From Fulvimonas soli (GTDB lineage Bacteria > Pseudomonadota > Gammaproteobacteria > Xanthomonadales > Rhodanobacteraceae), in assembly GCF_003148905.1 (NCBI RefSeq), contig NZ_QGHC01000014.1:1-64000 (forward strand): a DNA stretch of 64,000 nt, read 5' to 3'. The first letter of the stretch is position 1, and each line of letters opens with the position of its first letter. Shown in pieces: positions 1-8,185 of this stretch. Below the pieces are notes generated by a model, which was given only the letters and a program-made list of their open reading frames with translations, ran no database searches and was not told the origin of the DNA. The position numbers were made by a program, and so were the translations under genes.

Positions 1-1
1 C

Positions 2-100
2 CACTACAACTGCCACCGTCCGCACAGCGCACTTGGTGGTCAGACACCCATGGCTCGACTGACGCTTGATCAAAACAACCTATTGAAGCTCCACACCTAG
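2..100 (+). CDS. IS481-family transposase, C-terminal end only
   Basis: The last 32 codons of a transposase that starts outside the window. The visible tail (HYNCHRPHSALGG, then NNLLKLHT) aligns with the tail of the neighbouring complete IS481-type transposase (HYNWHRPHASLGY, then NNVLGLHS), so it belongs to a related but different element. Its TAG stop is bases 98-100 and lies inside a CTAG tetranucleotide that is also the border of the next element. The terminal 30 bases resemble the inverted repeat of the neighbour (shared AGGTTGTT core). How much of this element is intact cannot be judged from here. Confidence 0.8.
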   Translation, partial: HYNCHRPHSALGGQTPMARLTLDQNNLLKLHT

Positions 101-1041
101 CTGTGTAAACCCAGTACGTTGTTCAGCGGGATGCGGGAGATGGGCGGCTTGTAACCAAGGCTGGCGTGCGGACGATGCCAGTTGTAGTGGTGCAGCCAGT
201 GAGTGAGGGCGTTGGCGCGCTGCTCGGAGTTGTCGTAGGAGCATGCGTAAGCCCACTCCCGCAGGCTGGTCTGCACCAGGCGCTCGGCCTTGCCGTTGGT
301 GCGCGGGGTATAGGGCCGGGTGCGCAGGTGACGCATGCCGAGCCGCCGAACCAGGCGGCGGAAGCGACGTGACTTGTAGCAGGCGCCGTTGTCGGTCAGC
401 AGTTTTTCGAAGTGCACACCCAAGCCCCGGTAGTAGCGAACCGTGCGGATCAGGGCCTTGCAGGCGCTGATCCCACGTTCGTCCGATTCGATGGAGCCGA
501 AGGCCACGCGCGAGTGATCGTCGATGGCCCGATGGACGTACTCCCAGCCGATGCCGCGATGGCGGTGCGAACGGTCGCCGGTGACGCGATGGCCCGGCGA
601 ACCGATCCGTCCCAGTTTCTTGATGTCCAGATGCAGCAGTTGTCCGGGCCGGGCGTATTCGTAGCGGTTCTCCGGCGTTGCCGGCTCCAGTTCGGCCAAC
701 CGGTGCAGGCCTGCACGGCGCAGCACCCGGGCAATGGTGCTGGGTGCCACGGGCACCTGCTGGGCGATTTGCCGGTAGGTCTGGCGCGAACGCCCTCGTG
801 CCAGCACCTGCTCCACCAGGGCCGGGGCCGTGGCATAGGGGCAGGTATGCGGCCGGGAGGTGCGGTCGGCCAAACCCGCCTGTCCTTCCTCCCGGAACCG
901 CTTCAGCCACTTGTACGCGGTTCGCACGCTGACGCCCGCCGCATGCGCCGCTTCTTCCACCCGAAGGCCGTGAACAAGGACTCGGTCCACGAGCAGGGCT
1001 CGACCGCGAGGGCTAAGACGGGCATGTTTATGCAGGTTCAT
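97..1041 (-). CDS. IS481-family transposase
   Basis: 314-residue DDE transposase for the surrounding element. An N-terminal helix-turn-helix (residues 1-110, with GVSVRTAYKWLKRF) is followed by an rve-type integrase core with the expected acidic triad in HLDIKKLG, LLTDNGACYKS and TNGKAERLVQ. The ATG at 1041 is preferred over one 22 codons upstream because a strong CAGGAG ribosome-binding site sits six bases before it. The stop codon TAG (97-99) is not inside the element. It is read from the CTAG target site, so the element completes its gene only on insertion at such a site. The gene looks intact. Confidence 0.88.
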   Translation of the reverse strand: MNLHKHARLSPRGRALLVDRVLVHGLRVEEAAHAAGVSVRTAYKWLKRFREEGQAGLADRTSRPHTCPYATAPALVEQVLARGRSRQTYRQIAQQVPVAPSTIARVLRRAGLHRLAELEPATPENRYEYARPGQLLHLDIKKLGRIGSPGHRVTGDRSHRHRGIGWEYVHRAIDDHSRVAFGSIESDERGISACKALIRTVRYYRGLGVHFEKLLTDNGACYKSRRFRRLVRRLGMRHLRTRPYTPRTNGKAERLVQTSLREWAYACSYDNSEQRANALTHWLHHYNWHRPHASLGYKPPISRIPLNNVLGLHS

Positions 1042-1125
1042 CCGGGGCTCCTGGGGGCTGGGTTGGCTTGGTAACCCCCATCTTCCAGAGATGCCCCGGA
1101 TGAACAACCTACTGAGAGATCACAG
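101..1125 (-). mobile_element. Complete IS481-family insertion sequence (1025 bp)
   Basis: The borders are set by imperfect terminal inverted repeats of about 25 bp (19 of 25 positions match). They begin CTGTG at 101 and end CACAG at 1125, and both contain the core GTTGTTCA. CTAG flanks both sides (97-100 and 1126-1129), consistent with a 4-bp target duplication; IS481-type elements are known to favour CTAG-containing targets. One transposase gene fills the element on the minus strand. The left CTAG is shared with the end of a second IS481-like element, so the two abut tail to tail. Confidence 0.88.
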
Positions 1126-2190
1126 CTAGACCCCAAGAAACTTGAACGGCCTCGCCACCTTGAAATCCGCACTGACCTCCCCGCTGAAGGTGTTGCGCTG
1201 GTCCTTGCCCAGGTCGAGCTTCATCACCTTGCCGGTGTCGGCGCCGAAGTCGAGCTTCTTCAGGTCCACCCAGAAGGTGTTGGGGGTCAGCGCGGACTCG
1301 AAGAAGTACAGCATGCGCTTGTGGTCGGCGACCGTGCGCCAGCGCGTGGAGGAGAGGTTGGGTTCCTCCGGCGTGTTGATGCCGTAGGGCACCGACACGT
1401 TGCGGATCACGCTGAACACGCTGGCCAGCGCCTCCACCGGGTCCTCGTTCTTGGGGATGGCGTTGACGTAGAACGAGGCCCGCGCGAAGCGGTCGGCCGA
1501 GCGGTTGGTGCCGGGCAGCATCACCGTGCCGCCGACCTGCTTCCAGTAGGCGTCGAGCGCCAGCTGCTGGTCGAAGGTCGGCGAGTTGGTCATCACCTGG
1601 TACTGGCGGCCGTGGTGGATCACCTGCCTGCCGCCGATGTACTCGACGATGGCGCTGTCGCCGCTGGCGTCGGACATCGACAGGTGCAGCGTCGCCAGCC
1701 GGTCCTGCCCGGGCACGTTGGCGGTGACCACGAAGAAGGGCTCCTTCCCCAGTGCCGCCACTGCCTCGTCCACCGTGGCGAAGTTGTCCAGCACGTACTG
1801 CGCCCACAGCGACAGGGCCAGCGCCGGCTTGTCCTTGCGGTAGGCGGGGTACTGGCTCTCCACCAGCCACAGCAGTTGCGCGGACAGGCCCTTCTCGTTC
1901 AGGCCGTCGGTGGTGGAGATGTCGTAGCCCGAGGCGATGACGCTGCCGTACTTCGAGGTCCACTCGACGGAGTTCGGCCCGGCCTGCCCGTTGTGGTGGA
2001 TGCCGCGCGGGAACACCCACAGGTTGGTGCCCACGTCCTCCTTCCAGTCCATGGAGCGCGCGGTGATGACGTCGCCGTTCGCGCCCAGGTAGACCACGCG
2101 GGTGCACGCGCCGGCGGGCACGGCCGCCGCGGCCAACACGGCGAGCGCGACGCCCGCCGCCCAGTTCCTCATCCGGTCACGCAAGTTCAT
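1126..2190 (-). CDS. Secreted choloylglycine-hydrolase-like (Ntn) amidohydrolase
   Basis: 354-residue protein of the linear amide C-N hydrolase family (choloylglycine hydrolase/penicillin V acylase). A Sec signal peptide (residues 1-28, ending PAGA) would be cleaved directly before Cys29. That leaves the N-terminal nucleophile in CTRVV, as this family requires. Other family hallmarks are visible: RSMDW about 20 residues later, and the VMTNSP asparagine motif. Such enzymes act outside the cytoplasm on bile-salt, penicillin V or acyl-homoserine-lactone amides; the substrate here cannot be told. The ATG has an AAGGGGA site upstream. An IS481 element has inserted at its very end: the TAG stop is part of the CTAG target duplication, so the protein is not truncated. 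Confidence 0.82.
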   Translation of the reverse strand: MNLRDRMRNWAAGVALAVLAAAAVPAGACTRVVYLGANGDVITARSMDWKEDVGTNLWVFPRGIHHNGQAGPNSVEWTSKYGSVIASGYDISTTDGLNEKGLSAQLLWLVESQYPAYRKDKPALALSLWAQYVLDNFATVDEAVAALGKEPFFVVTANVPGQDRLATLHLSMSDASGDSAIVEYIGGRQVIHHGRQYQVMTNSPTFDQQLALDAYWKQVGGTVMLPGTNRSADRFARASFYVNAIPKNEDPVEALASVFSVIRNVSVPYGINTPEEPNLSSTRWRTVADHKRMLYFFESALTPNTFWVDLKKLDFGADTGKVMKLDLGKDQRNTFSGEVSADFKVARPFKFLGV

Positions 2191-2307
2191 GGTCGCGTCC
2201 CCTTGGGCTGGTTCCGGGCGACTGTACTCCACCGGGGATGCGGCATGCAGTGCCAGCGGCGCGCGGGCGGTGTATCGTGGGGCCAGCCACTCCGGTAAGG
2301 ACAGCCG

Positions 2308-3120
2308 ATGCTCCGCTACCGCGTCGCAGCCGTACTGACGGCCCTGGGACTCGCTTCCGGCGGCCACCAGGCCCGGGCGCAGCAGGCACCGGCGGCGGAG
2401 GACGCCCCGGTGGGCGTCGATGCTCCCGAGTCGGGATCGCCGCCTGCCTGGCGCGCCACGGTTTCCACCTATGCCTGGCTGGCGGGCTTTTCCGGCCAGG
2501 TCCGCCCGATGCGGCAGGCGCCGGCGGTCTCCATCGACAAGTCCTTCAGCGAGGTCTGGGACAACCTGGACGCATCGCTGTTCGTCAACGCGATGGCCCG
2601 GCGCGGCCGGTGGGTACTGCTGGGCGACCTGAACCACACCTCGTCCTCGGACAGCGGCACGATCCCCGTGATGCCCGGCCTGACCGCGCGCGGTGGCTTC
2701 AGCCAGACCACGCTGCTGGCGCTCAGCGGCTACCGGCTGCACGAGGATGCGCAGCAGTCCTTCGACGTGTACGGCGGCGCGCGGTGGTGGCGGGTCAGGA
2801 GCCATGTCTCGGCCAGGCTGGGCGGCACCCCGGTGCTGTCGATGGCGGACCGCTTCCAGTGGATCGACCCGGTGCTCGCCGCGCGCTACCGCCGCGCCTT
2901 CACGACCAAGGACGAGATGCTGCTGTACGCCGACCTGGGCGGCTTCGGCGTGGGCGCGAAGCGGAGCTGGCAGTGGCTCGCCCTGTACAACCGCGCGCTC
3001 GGCCGCCGCTGGATGTTCTCGGCCGGCTACCGCATGGTGTCCACCGACTACCGCGACGGCGGCCACGTGCACGACGTGCGCATCGGCGGGCCGCTGCTCG
3101 GCCTGACCTGGCGGTTCTGA
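2308..3120 (+). CDS. Putative outer-membrane beta-barrel protein
   Basis: 270 residues with a signal peptide (about residues 1-25, ending QARA) and a Pro/Ala-rich linker. The body shows alternating aromatic/polar strands (VSTYAWLAGFSG, FDVYGGARWWRV, LLYADLGGFGVG) and ends LTWRF; a C-terminal Phe is typical of Bam-assembled outer-membrane barrels. I cannot assign a named family or substrate. It diverges from the amidohydrolase across 117 bp and is followed after 21 bp by a small membrane protein gene, perhaps in one transcript. It has no visible link to the flagellar genes. Confidence 0.6.
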   Translation: MLRYRVAAVLTALGLASGGHQARAQQAPAAEDAPVGVDAPESGSPPAWRATVSTYAWLAGFSGQVRPMRQAPAVSIDKSFSEVWDNLDASLFVNAMARRGRWVLLGDLNHTSSSDSGTIPVMPGLTARGGFSQTTLLALSGYRLHEDAQQSFDVYGGARWWRVRSHVSARLGGTPVLSMADRFQWIDPVLAARYRRAFTTKDEMLLYADLGGFGVGAKRSWQWLALYNRALGRRWMFSAGYRMVSTDYRDGGHVHDVRIGGPLLGLTWRF

Positions 3121-3141
3121 GCGATTCCGGGAGGCCGTCGC

Positions 3142-3588
3142 ATGGACGAGGCCGCGCGAACCGCACCCCCGCGCCGCGCACCGGAACCCGCCCGGCAGCG
3201 CAATGACGAGGAGCCGCCGATGCGCGACGCCCGCGACTGGATGCCGCCGCTGCTGCGCTGCATCGGGACCATGCTGATCCTGGTCGCCAGCGTCTACGCG
3301 GTCGGCATCGAGCAGCACGAACAGGCCCAGCGGGCGCAGCAGATCGCCGCCATCCGCAGCGCGCTGGACCCGGCCGGCCTGGGCGCGGGGCCGCGGGACC
3401 GCCAGGCCGACCTCGCGCAGGAAGTGCGGCTGCTGCGGCTGCAGATCGCGCAGGGCAGCGACCTGACGGACGAGGTCTTCAAGAATCCCTGGTTCCAGTG
3501 GCTCGGCCTCATCGGCACGCTGCTGATCGCGGGGTCCTTCCTGGTGGAGGCCGTGCAGAAGGCCGGGCCGGGGAAAGGCGGCACGTAG
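3142..3588 (+). CDS. Small membrane protein with two transmembrane helices, function unknown
   Basis: 148 residues: a charged, Pro-rich N terminus, a hydrophobic helix at about 35-55 (LRCIGTMLILVASVYAVGI), a heptad-like amphipathic stretch at 58-108 (EQAQRAQQIAAIRSAL, LAQEVRLLRLQIAQG), and a second helix at about 118-137. The N and C termini probably lie on the same side. Two starts are possible: the ATG at 3142 has GGGAGG seven bases upstream, and the in-frame ATG at 3220 has GAGGAG. No known family is recognised. It follows the barrel protein gene closely and is convergent with the chemotaxis operon after a 189-bp gap in which I see no gene. Confidence 0.55.
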   Translation: MDEAARTAPPRRAPEPARQRNDEEPPMRDARDWMPPLLRCIGTMLILVASVYAVGIEQHEQAQRAQQIAAIRSALDPAGLGAGPRDRQADLAQEVRLLRLQIAQGSDLTDEVFKNPWFQWLGLIGTLLIAGSFLVEAVQKAGPGKGGT

Positions 3589-3777
3589 AAGCCGGCCGCG
3601 CGCTGCCGGCAAGGCCAGCGCGGTGCGCGAGGCGTCCGGTCCCGCGTGCCCTGCTCTTTCGTCCGATGGCAGAAATGGCGACGGCCCGGTCCCGTCCCGC
3701 CGCGCCGGCCTATCGCCCCTGGACGGCTTGCCCGTTCCCACCGACGCTGCGGCGTCCGCGGGCCGCTGCGCGCCGGC

Positions 3778-4251
3778 TCACGCCCGGGATGCCTCCGGCA
3801 CGCGGCACAGCCGCGGCACGTCGAGCAGCGCGACGAAGCCGCCGGGCACGGCGAACACGCCCCGCACCGGGTCGTCGCTGCGGCTGGCGCGGTCGGGCGG
3901 CGGCGGGGCGATGGCCTCCGGCGCGACGTCGAGCAGCTCGCCGATGGCGTCCACGCGCAGGCCGATCAGGTGCTGCTCGTGGCTGAGCATGACCAGCCGC
4001 ACGGCGCCGTGGCCGCCCTCTTCCAGCGGCGGCAGGCCCAGGCGCAGGCGGCCGTCCATCACCGGCACGATGCGGCCGCGCAGGTGGCGGATGCCGAGCA
4101 GGTCGCCGGCGGCGCCGGGCACGGGGGTGAGCTCGCCCTCGCGGATCACCTCGCTGACCTGCGCCAGCGGCGCGGCGTAGCGCTGGCCGGCAAGGCGGAA
4201 GGACAACCAGCGCTGCGCGGCGTCGACGGGAAGCGGGGTGGCGGGGCTCAT
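3778..4251 (-). CDS. cheW: CheW-type chemotaxis coupling protein
   Basis: 157 residues, essentially one CheW domain (about residues 12-150). It has the SH3-like strands (LSFRLAGQRYAAPLAQVSEVI), the conserved loop LLGIRHLRGRIVPVMDGRLRLGLP and a final strand (LIGLRVDAIGELLDV). It would link chemoreceptors to the CheA kinase in the polar array. It is the last gene of the cheY-cheZ-cheA-motC-motD run, 34 bp after motD. This placement matches the CheW-like gene that closes the corresponding operon in other polar flagellates. Confidence 0.88.
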   Translation of the reverse strand: MSPATPLPVDAAQRWLSFRLAGQRYAAPLAQVSEVIREGELTPVPGAAGDLLGIRHLRGRIVPVMDGRLRLGLPPLEEGGHGAVRLVMLSHEQHLIGLRVDAIGELLDVAPEAIAPPPPDRASRSDDPVRGVFAVPGGFVALLDVPRLCRVPEASRA

Positions 4252-4285
4252 GCGCGGTTCTCCTGCGGCTGGCCGGACGCGGCGC

Positions 4286-5461
4286 TCAATGCGCGCCGTC
4301 CGGCGTGACGACCAGCGTGGCGCTGCCCAGCGGCGACGCCACCGCCGGCGCGGCGGCGGCCGGCGTTTCGGCGGCCGGGGCGGCGCGGCGGATCAGCGGC
4401 ACGCTGGGCAGCGCCGACGAGACGGCGCTGCCGCCGTCGGCGGGGCCGGCGGCGTCCGGGGTCACGACGTGCGACGCGGCCGCTCCCGGCGCGGCGGCGA
4501 CGGCAGCGGGCAGCGCGTTCGTGGCCGGCGGCGTGGCGCCAGGCAATGCGGATGCCGGCGCGGGCGCGGCGCCCGCCTGCGCCACCTGCGGCGGCGCCGG
4601 CTCGCCCGGCGAGGTGGGCTTGTCCGGGTCGCTGTAGAAGCGCGCCGGCGCCTTGTCGTCGCTGAGCACCACCACCAGCACGCGGCGGTTGCGGTTGCGC
4701 CCCTCGGCGGTGGCGTTGTCGGCGGCCGGGCGGTATTCGCCCCAGCCGATGATGCCCAGCCGGCTCGGCTCCACGCCGTGCTCGGCGAACAGCCGCGCCA
4801 CGCTGGCGGCGCGCGCGGCGGACAGTTCCCAGTTGGACGGATAGACGGCCGTGTTGATCGGCTTGTCGTCGGTGTAGCCCTCCACCCGCAGCGGGTTGGA
4901 GAACGGCGCGAGGATGCCGGCCAGGCTGTCGAGCACCGCGCCGGCCTGCGCCGACAGCTGCGCCACGCCGCTGGGGAACAGGATGTCGGTGCGGATCTCG
5001 ATCTCCAGCCAGTTCTGCGAGCGCCGCACCACGATGAGGTTGCGGTCGATCAGCGGCTGCATGGCGCGCTGCACCTGGTCCTGGATGCGCGCCAGGTTCT
5101 GCTGCTGCGCGGACACCGGGGCCGGCCGGAGCGCGTCGGGCTGCCGGCTCGGCGCGGGGCGCTGCGGGATCGGCAGCGCCACCGGCGTCACCGCGGCGCC
5201 CGGCTGGCCCTGCGGCGCGGCCAGCGCCGGGTCCACGTTCTTCGGCTTGGTCGGCTTGGGCGGCATCGGCGCGATCACGTGGCTGGAGCCGTTGAAGGCC
5301 TCGATGATCGACTCGGACATCACGCGGTACTTGCCCTCGTTGACCACCGACACCGCGTACATCACCACGAAGAAGGCGAGCAGCAGCGTCATCAGGTCGG
5401 CGTAGGGGATCGCCCACGCCTCGTGGTTGATGTGCTCCTCGCGGCGCTTGCGCCTGCTCAT
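4286..5461 (-). CDS. motD: Flagellar stator protein MotD (MotB family)
   Basis: 391 residues. A short positive N terminus leads into one transmembrane helix containing the proton-binding aspartate (AWAIPYADLMTLLLAFF, Asp22), followed by a periplasmic linker and an OmpA/MotB peptidoglycan-binding domain (about 160-270, EGYTDDKPINTA, LSAARAASVARLF, GRNRNRRVLVVV). It pairs with MotC to form the ion-driven stator. The start overlaps the motC stop by four bases. Unusual is a further roughly 115-residue Ala/Pro-rich tail after the OmpA domain with two VVTPD motifs, longer than typical MotB proteins carry. Naming as MotD rather than MotB rests on the cheA-motC-motD gene order. Confidence 0.88.
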   Translation of the reverse strand: MSRRKRREEHINHEAWAIPYADLMTLLLAFFVVMYAVSVVNEGKYRVMSESIIEAFNGSSHVIAPMPPKPTKPKNVDPALAAPQGQPGAAVTPVALPIPQRPAPSRQPDALRPAPVSAQQQNLARIQDQVQRAMQPLIDRNLIVVRRSQNWLEIEIRTDILFPSGVAQLSAQAGAVLDSLAGILAPFSNPLRVEGYTDDKPINTAVYPSNWELSAARAASVARLFAEHGVEPSRLGIIGWGEYRPAADNATAEGRNRNRRVLVVVLSDDKAPARFYSDPDKPTSPGEPAPPQVAQAGAAPAPASALPGATPPATNALPAAVAAAPGAAASHVVTPDAAGPADGGSAVSSALPSVPLIRRAAPAAETPAAAAPAVASPLGSATLVVTPDGAH

Positions 5462-6198
5462 GGCAGGTAGCCCTGCAGGCGCGCCTCGATCTGGCGCGGG
5501 TTGTCGCCCTGGGCGATCGCCACCAGGCCCTCGATCAGGATCACCCGCATCTGCGTCTGCTTGTGCACCAGCGCCTTCAGGCGCGAGGCCATCGGCAGCA
5601 TCAGCAGGTTGGCCAGGCCGACGCCGTAGATGGTGGCGACGAAGGCGGCGGCGATGCCGTGGCCGAGCTTGCTCGGGTCGGCCAGGTTCTGCATCACCGC
5701 CATCAGGCCCATCACCGCGCCGATGATGCCCATGGTGGGCGAGTAGGTGCCGGCGTTCTCGAACACCCTGGCGGCGGCGATGTCGCTGTGCTCGCGCGCC
5801 TCCATCTCCACTTCCATCACGCTGCGGATGGCCTCCGGCTCGCCGCCGTCGACCAGCAGCTGCAGGCCCTTGCCGACGAAGCGGTCGGGCTCGGCCTCGA
5901 TCTGCGATTCCAGCCCGAGCAGGCCCTGCCGGCGCGAGATCTCGCTCCAGCCGACGATGCGGCTGATCAGGTCGTCGGGATGGAACTTGGGCGGCTTGTA
6001 CACCATCGGCAGCATCGCCAGCGCGCGCTTGAGCACCTTGCCGGGGGTCTGCACCAGCAGCGCGGCGAAGGTGCCGCAGAACACGATGACGAACGCGGCC
6101 GGGTTCAGCAGGGCGTCCACCGAGGAGCCCTTGAGGATGGTGCCCACGATGATGACCAGGAAGGCCAGGATCGTGCCGATGAGACTCACGATGTCCAT
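5458..6198 (-). CDS. motC: Flagellar stator protein MotC (MotA family)
   Basis: 246 residues with four predicted membrane helices: two near the N terminus (LIGTILAFLVIIVGTIL, AAFVIVFCGTFAALL) and two after the cytoplasmic loop (SPTMGIIGAVMGLMAVM, GIAAAFVATIYGVGLANLLMLP). The loop carries charged residues of the type that contacts FliG (PDDLISRIVGWSEISRR). The motif TYSPTMGIIGAVMGL is diagnostic of MotA/PomA proteins. The gene begins one base after the cheA stop and overlaps motD by four bases, so the kinase and stator genes are translationally coupled. Confidence 0.92.
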   Translation of the reverse strand: MDIVSLIGTILAFLVIIVGTILKGSSVDALLNPAAFVIVFCGTFAALLVQTPGKVLKRALAMLPMVYKPPKFHPDDLISRIVGWSEISRRQGLLGLESQIEAEPDRFVGKGLQLLVDGGEPEAIRSVMEVEMEAREHSDIAAARVFENAGTYSPTMGIIGAVMGLMAVMQNLADPSKLGHGIAAAFVATIYGVGLANLLMLPMASRLKALVHKQTQMRVILIEGLVAIAQGDNPRQIEARLQGYLP

Positions 6199-6199
6199 G

Positions 6200-8170
6200 T
6201 CAGGCGGAGATCCTCAGGGTGGGCAGCAGCTGGCCGCCGGCGTCGGCGAGGCCGGCCAGGTCCAGCACCAGCGCGAGGCGGCCGTCGCCGGTGACGGTGG
6301 CGCCGGCCACGCCGGGCACGCCGTCGAACAGGTGGCCGAGCGGCTTGACCATCACGTCCTCGCGGCCGATCACCTCGTGCACCAGGCAGCCCAGGCGCAG
6401 GTGGCCGATGTGCAGCACCGCCACGTGGCGCCCGCGCGGCCCGGCCACGCCGGCCCAGCCGGCGAGGTCGCCCAGCGGCAGCGCGCGGCCGCGGTGCGCG
6501 GCGACCATGCGGCCGTCGAGCAGGCTGTCCTGCCCGGCGGCCAGCTCGAACACTTCCTCCACGTTGGACAGCGGCAGCGCGAGCAGGCGCGGCCCCACGC
6601 GCACCATCAGCACGCGCTGGATCGCCAGGGTGAGCGGCACGGCCAGCTCCAGCTCGCTGCCGTGGCCGAGCCGCGAGCGCACCTGCAGCGTGCCGCCCAG
6701 CTCGGCGACGCGGGTCTTGACCACGTCCATGCCGACGCCGCGGCCGGAGATGTCGGAGATCGCCGCGGCGGTGGAGAAGCCGGGGCGGAAGATCAGCTCG
6801 TAGCACTCGCTCTCGGTGAGGCGCGCGGCCTGGGCCTCGTCGATCACGCCCTTCTCCACCGCCTTGCGCCTGAGCACCTCGGGGTTCATGCCGCGGCCGT
6901 CGTCGGCCACCGCGATCACGATGCGCTCGCCGCGCTGGGCGGCGGACAGGCGCACCACGCCCTTGCGCGGCTTGCCGGCGCGCGCGCGCTCCTCCGGCGT
7001 CTCCAGGCCGTGGTCGAGCGCGTTGCGGATCAGGTGCACCATCGGGTCGGCCAGCGCCTCGACCAGGCTGCGGTCGAGGTCGGTGCTCTCGCCTTCCAGC
7101 ACCAGCTCCACCTCCTTGCCGAGCTGGCGCGCGAGGTCGCGCACGATGCGCGGGAAGCGCTGGAACAGCCGGCCCACCGGCTGCATGCGCATGCCGAGCA
7201 CGGCGCCCTGCAATTCGTCGGCCACGCGGTCCAGCTCGCCGGCGGCGGCGGCCAGGCTCTCGTCGCCGCTGCGCGCGGCGAGCAGCTGCAGGCGGTTGCG
7301 CACCAGCAGCAGCTCGCCGGCGTGGTTGACCAGCGCGTCGAGGCGGCCGGTGTCCACGCGCACGGTGGCTTCCGGCGCGGCCGGCGCGGCGGCGCGGGCC
7401 GGCGCGGCGGCGGGTGCTGGCGCGGGAACGGGCGCCGCGGCGGGCGCCTGGCCAGGCGCGCCGCCCTTGCCGTGCAATTGGTCGAGCAGCGCCTCGAACT
7501 CGCCGTCGTCGATGCCGCCGCCGGCCGGCGGCGGGGCCGCCGCGGCGCCGGGCGCGGCCTTGCCGTGCAGCTCGTCCAGCAGCGCCTCGAACTCGTCGTC
7601 GCTGATGGCCTCGCCCTTCGGCGCCATGCCGGGCGGCAGCGGCGCGGGCTCCACCGTGCCGGGCGCGGCGGTGCCATAGAGCGTGTCGAGCAGCGCCTCG
7701 AACTCGCTGTCGTCGATGGTGCCGGCCTCGCCGTCCGCCGGCGCGGCGGGCGCGGGGACCGGCGCCGGCGCGGGGGCCGGCGCGCGCGCGGCGCCCGGCC
7801 GCAGGCGCGCCAGCAGCGCGCCCGGCGGCATCGCCAGCGGCGCGCCGGCGGCCAGCGCGGCCATCATCGCGTTGAGCAGGTCCAGCGCCTCCAGCAGCGC
7901 GTCCATCCGCGCGGTGTCGATCAGCAGCGCGCCGTTGCGCGCCTCGTTGAGCAGGTCCTCGGCGTGGTGGCACAGCTGCACCATCGGCTCCACGCCGAGG
8001 AAGCCGGCGCCGCCCTTGACGGTGTGGAAGGCGCGGAACACCGCGTTGAGCAGCTCGACGTCGCGCGGCGACGCCTCCAGCGCCACCAGCTGTTCGCCCA
8101 GGCGCTGCACCAGCTCCCCGGCCTCGACCAGGAAATCGTCGCGCAGCTCGCTGTCCAGCGTCGGGTCCAT
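6200..8170 (-). CDS. cheA: Chemotaxis histidine kinase CheA lacking a recognisable P2 domain
   Basis: 656 residues. Order: HPt/P1 (1-105; phospho-accepting His49 in AFHTVKGGAGFLG), a 160-residue Ala/Pro linker (110-270), P3 dimerisation (about 270-335), HATPase/P4 (about 340-510; N box IRNALDHGLE, G1 VADDGRGM, G2 GRGVGMDVVK), and P5 CheW-like (about 515-650). No folded P2 domain is visible. The linker instead contains three copies of a 15-residue peptide at 152-166, 189-203 and 220-234, such as ISDDEFEALLDELHG. They resemble known CheY-binding tails (see findings). It phosphorylates CheY in response to receptors. The gene sits between cheZ and motC; no cheB lies between them. Confidence 0.93.
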   Translation of the reverse strand: MDPTLDSELRDDFLVEAGELVQRLGEQLVALEASPRDVELLNAVFRAFHTVKGGAGFLGVEPMVQLCHHAEDLLNEARNGALLIDTARMDALLEALDLLNAMMAALAAGAPLAMPPGALLARLRPGAARAPAPAPAPVPAPAAPADGEAGTIDDSEFEALLDTLYGTAAPGTVEPAPLPPGMAPKGEAISDDEFEALLDELHGKAAPGAAAAPPPAGGGIDDGEFEALLDQLHGKGGAPGQAPAAAPVPAPAPAAAPARAAAPAAPEATVRVDTGRLDALVNHAGELLLVRNRLQLLAARSGDESLAAAAGELDRVADELQGAVLGMRMQPVGRLFQRFPRIVRDLARQLGKEVELVLEGESTDLDRSLVEALADPMVHLIRNALDHGLETPEERARAGKPRKGVVRLSAAQRGERIVIAVADDGRGMNPEVLRRKAVEKGVIDEAQAARLTESECYELIFRPGFSTAAAISDISGRGVGMDVVKTRVAELGGTLQVRSRLGHGSELELAVPLTLAIQRVLMVRVGPRLLALPLSNVEEVFELAAGQDSLLDGRMVAAHRGRALPLGDLAGWAGVAGPRGRHVAVLHIGHLRLGCLVHEVIGREDVMVKPLGHLFDGVPGVAGATVTGDGRLALVLDLAGLADAGGQLLPTLRISA

Positions 8171-8185
8171 GCCGGCAGGGCTCCC

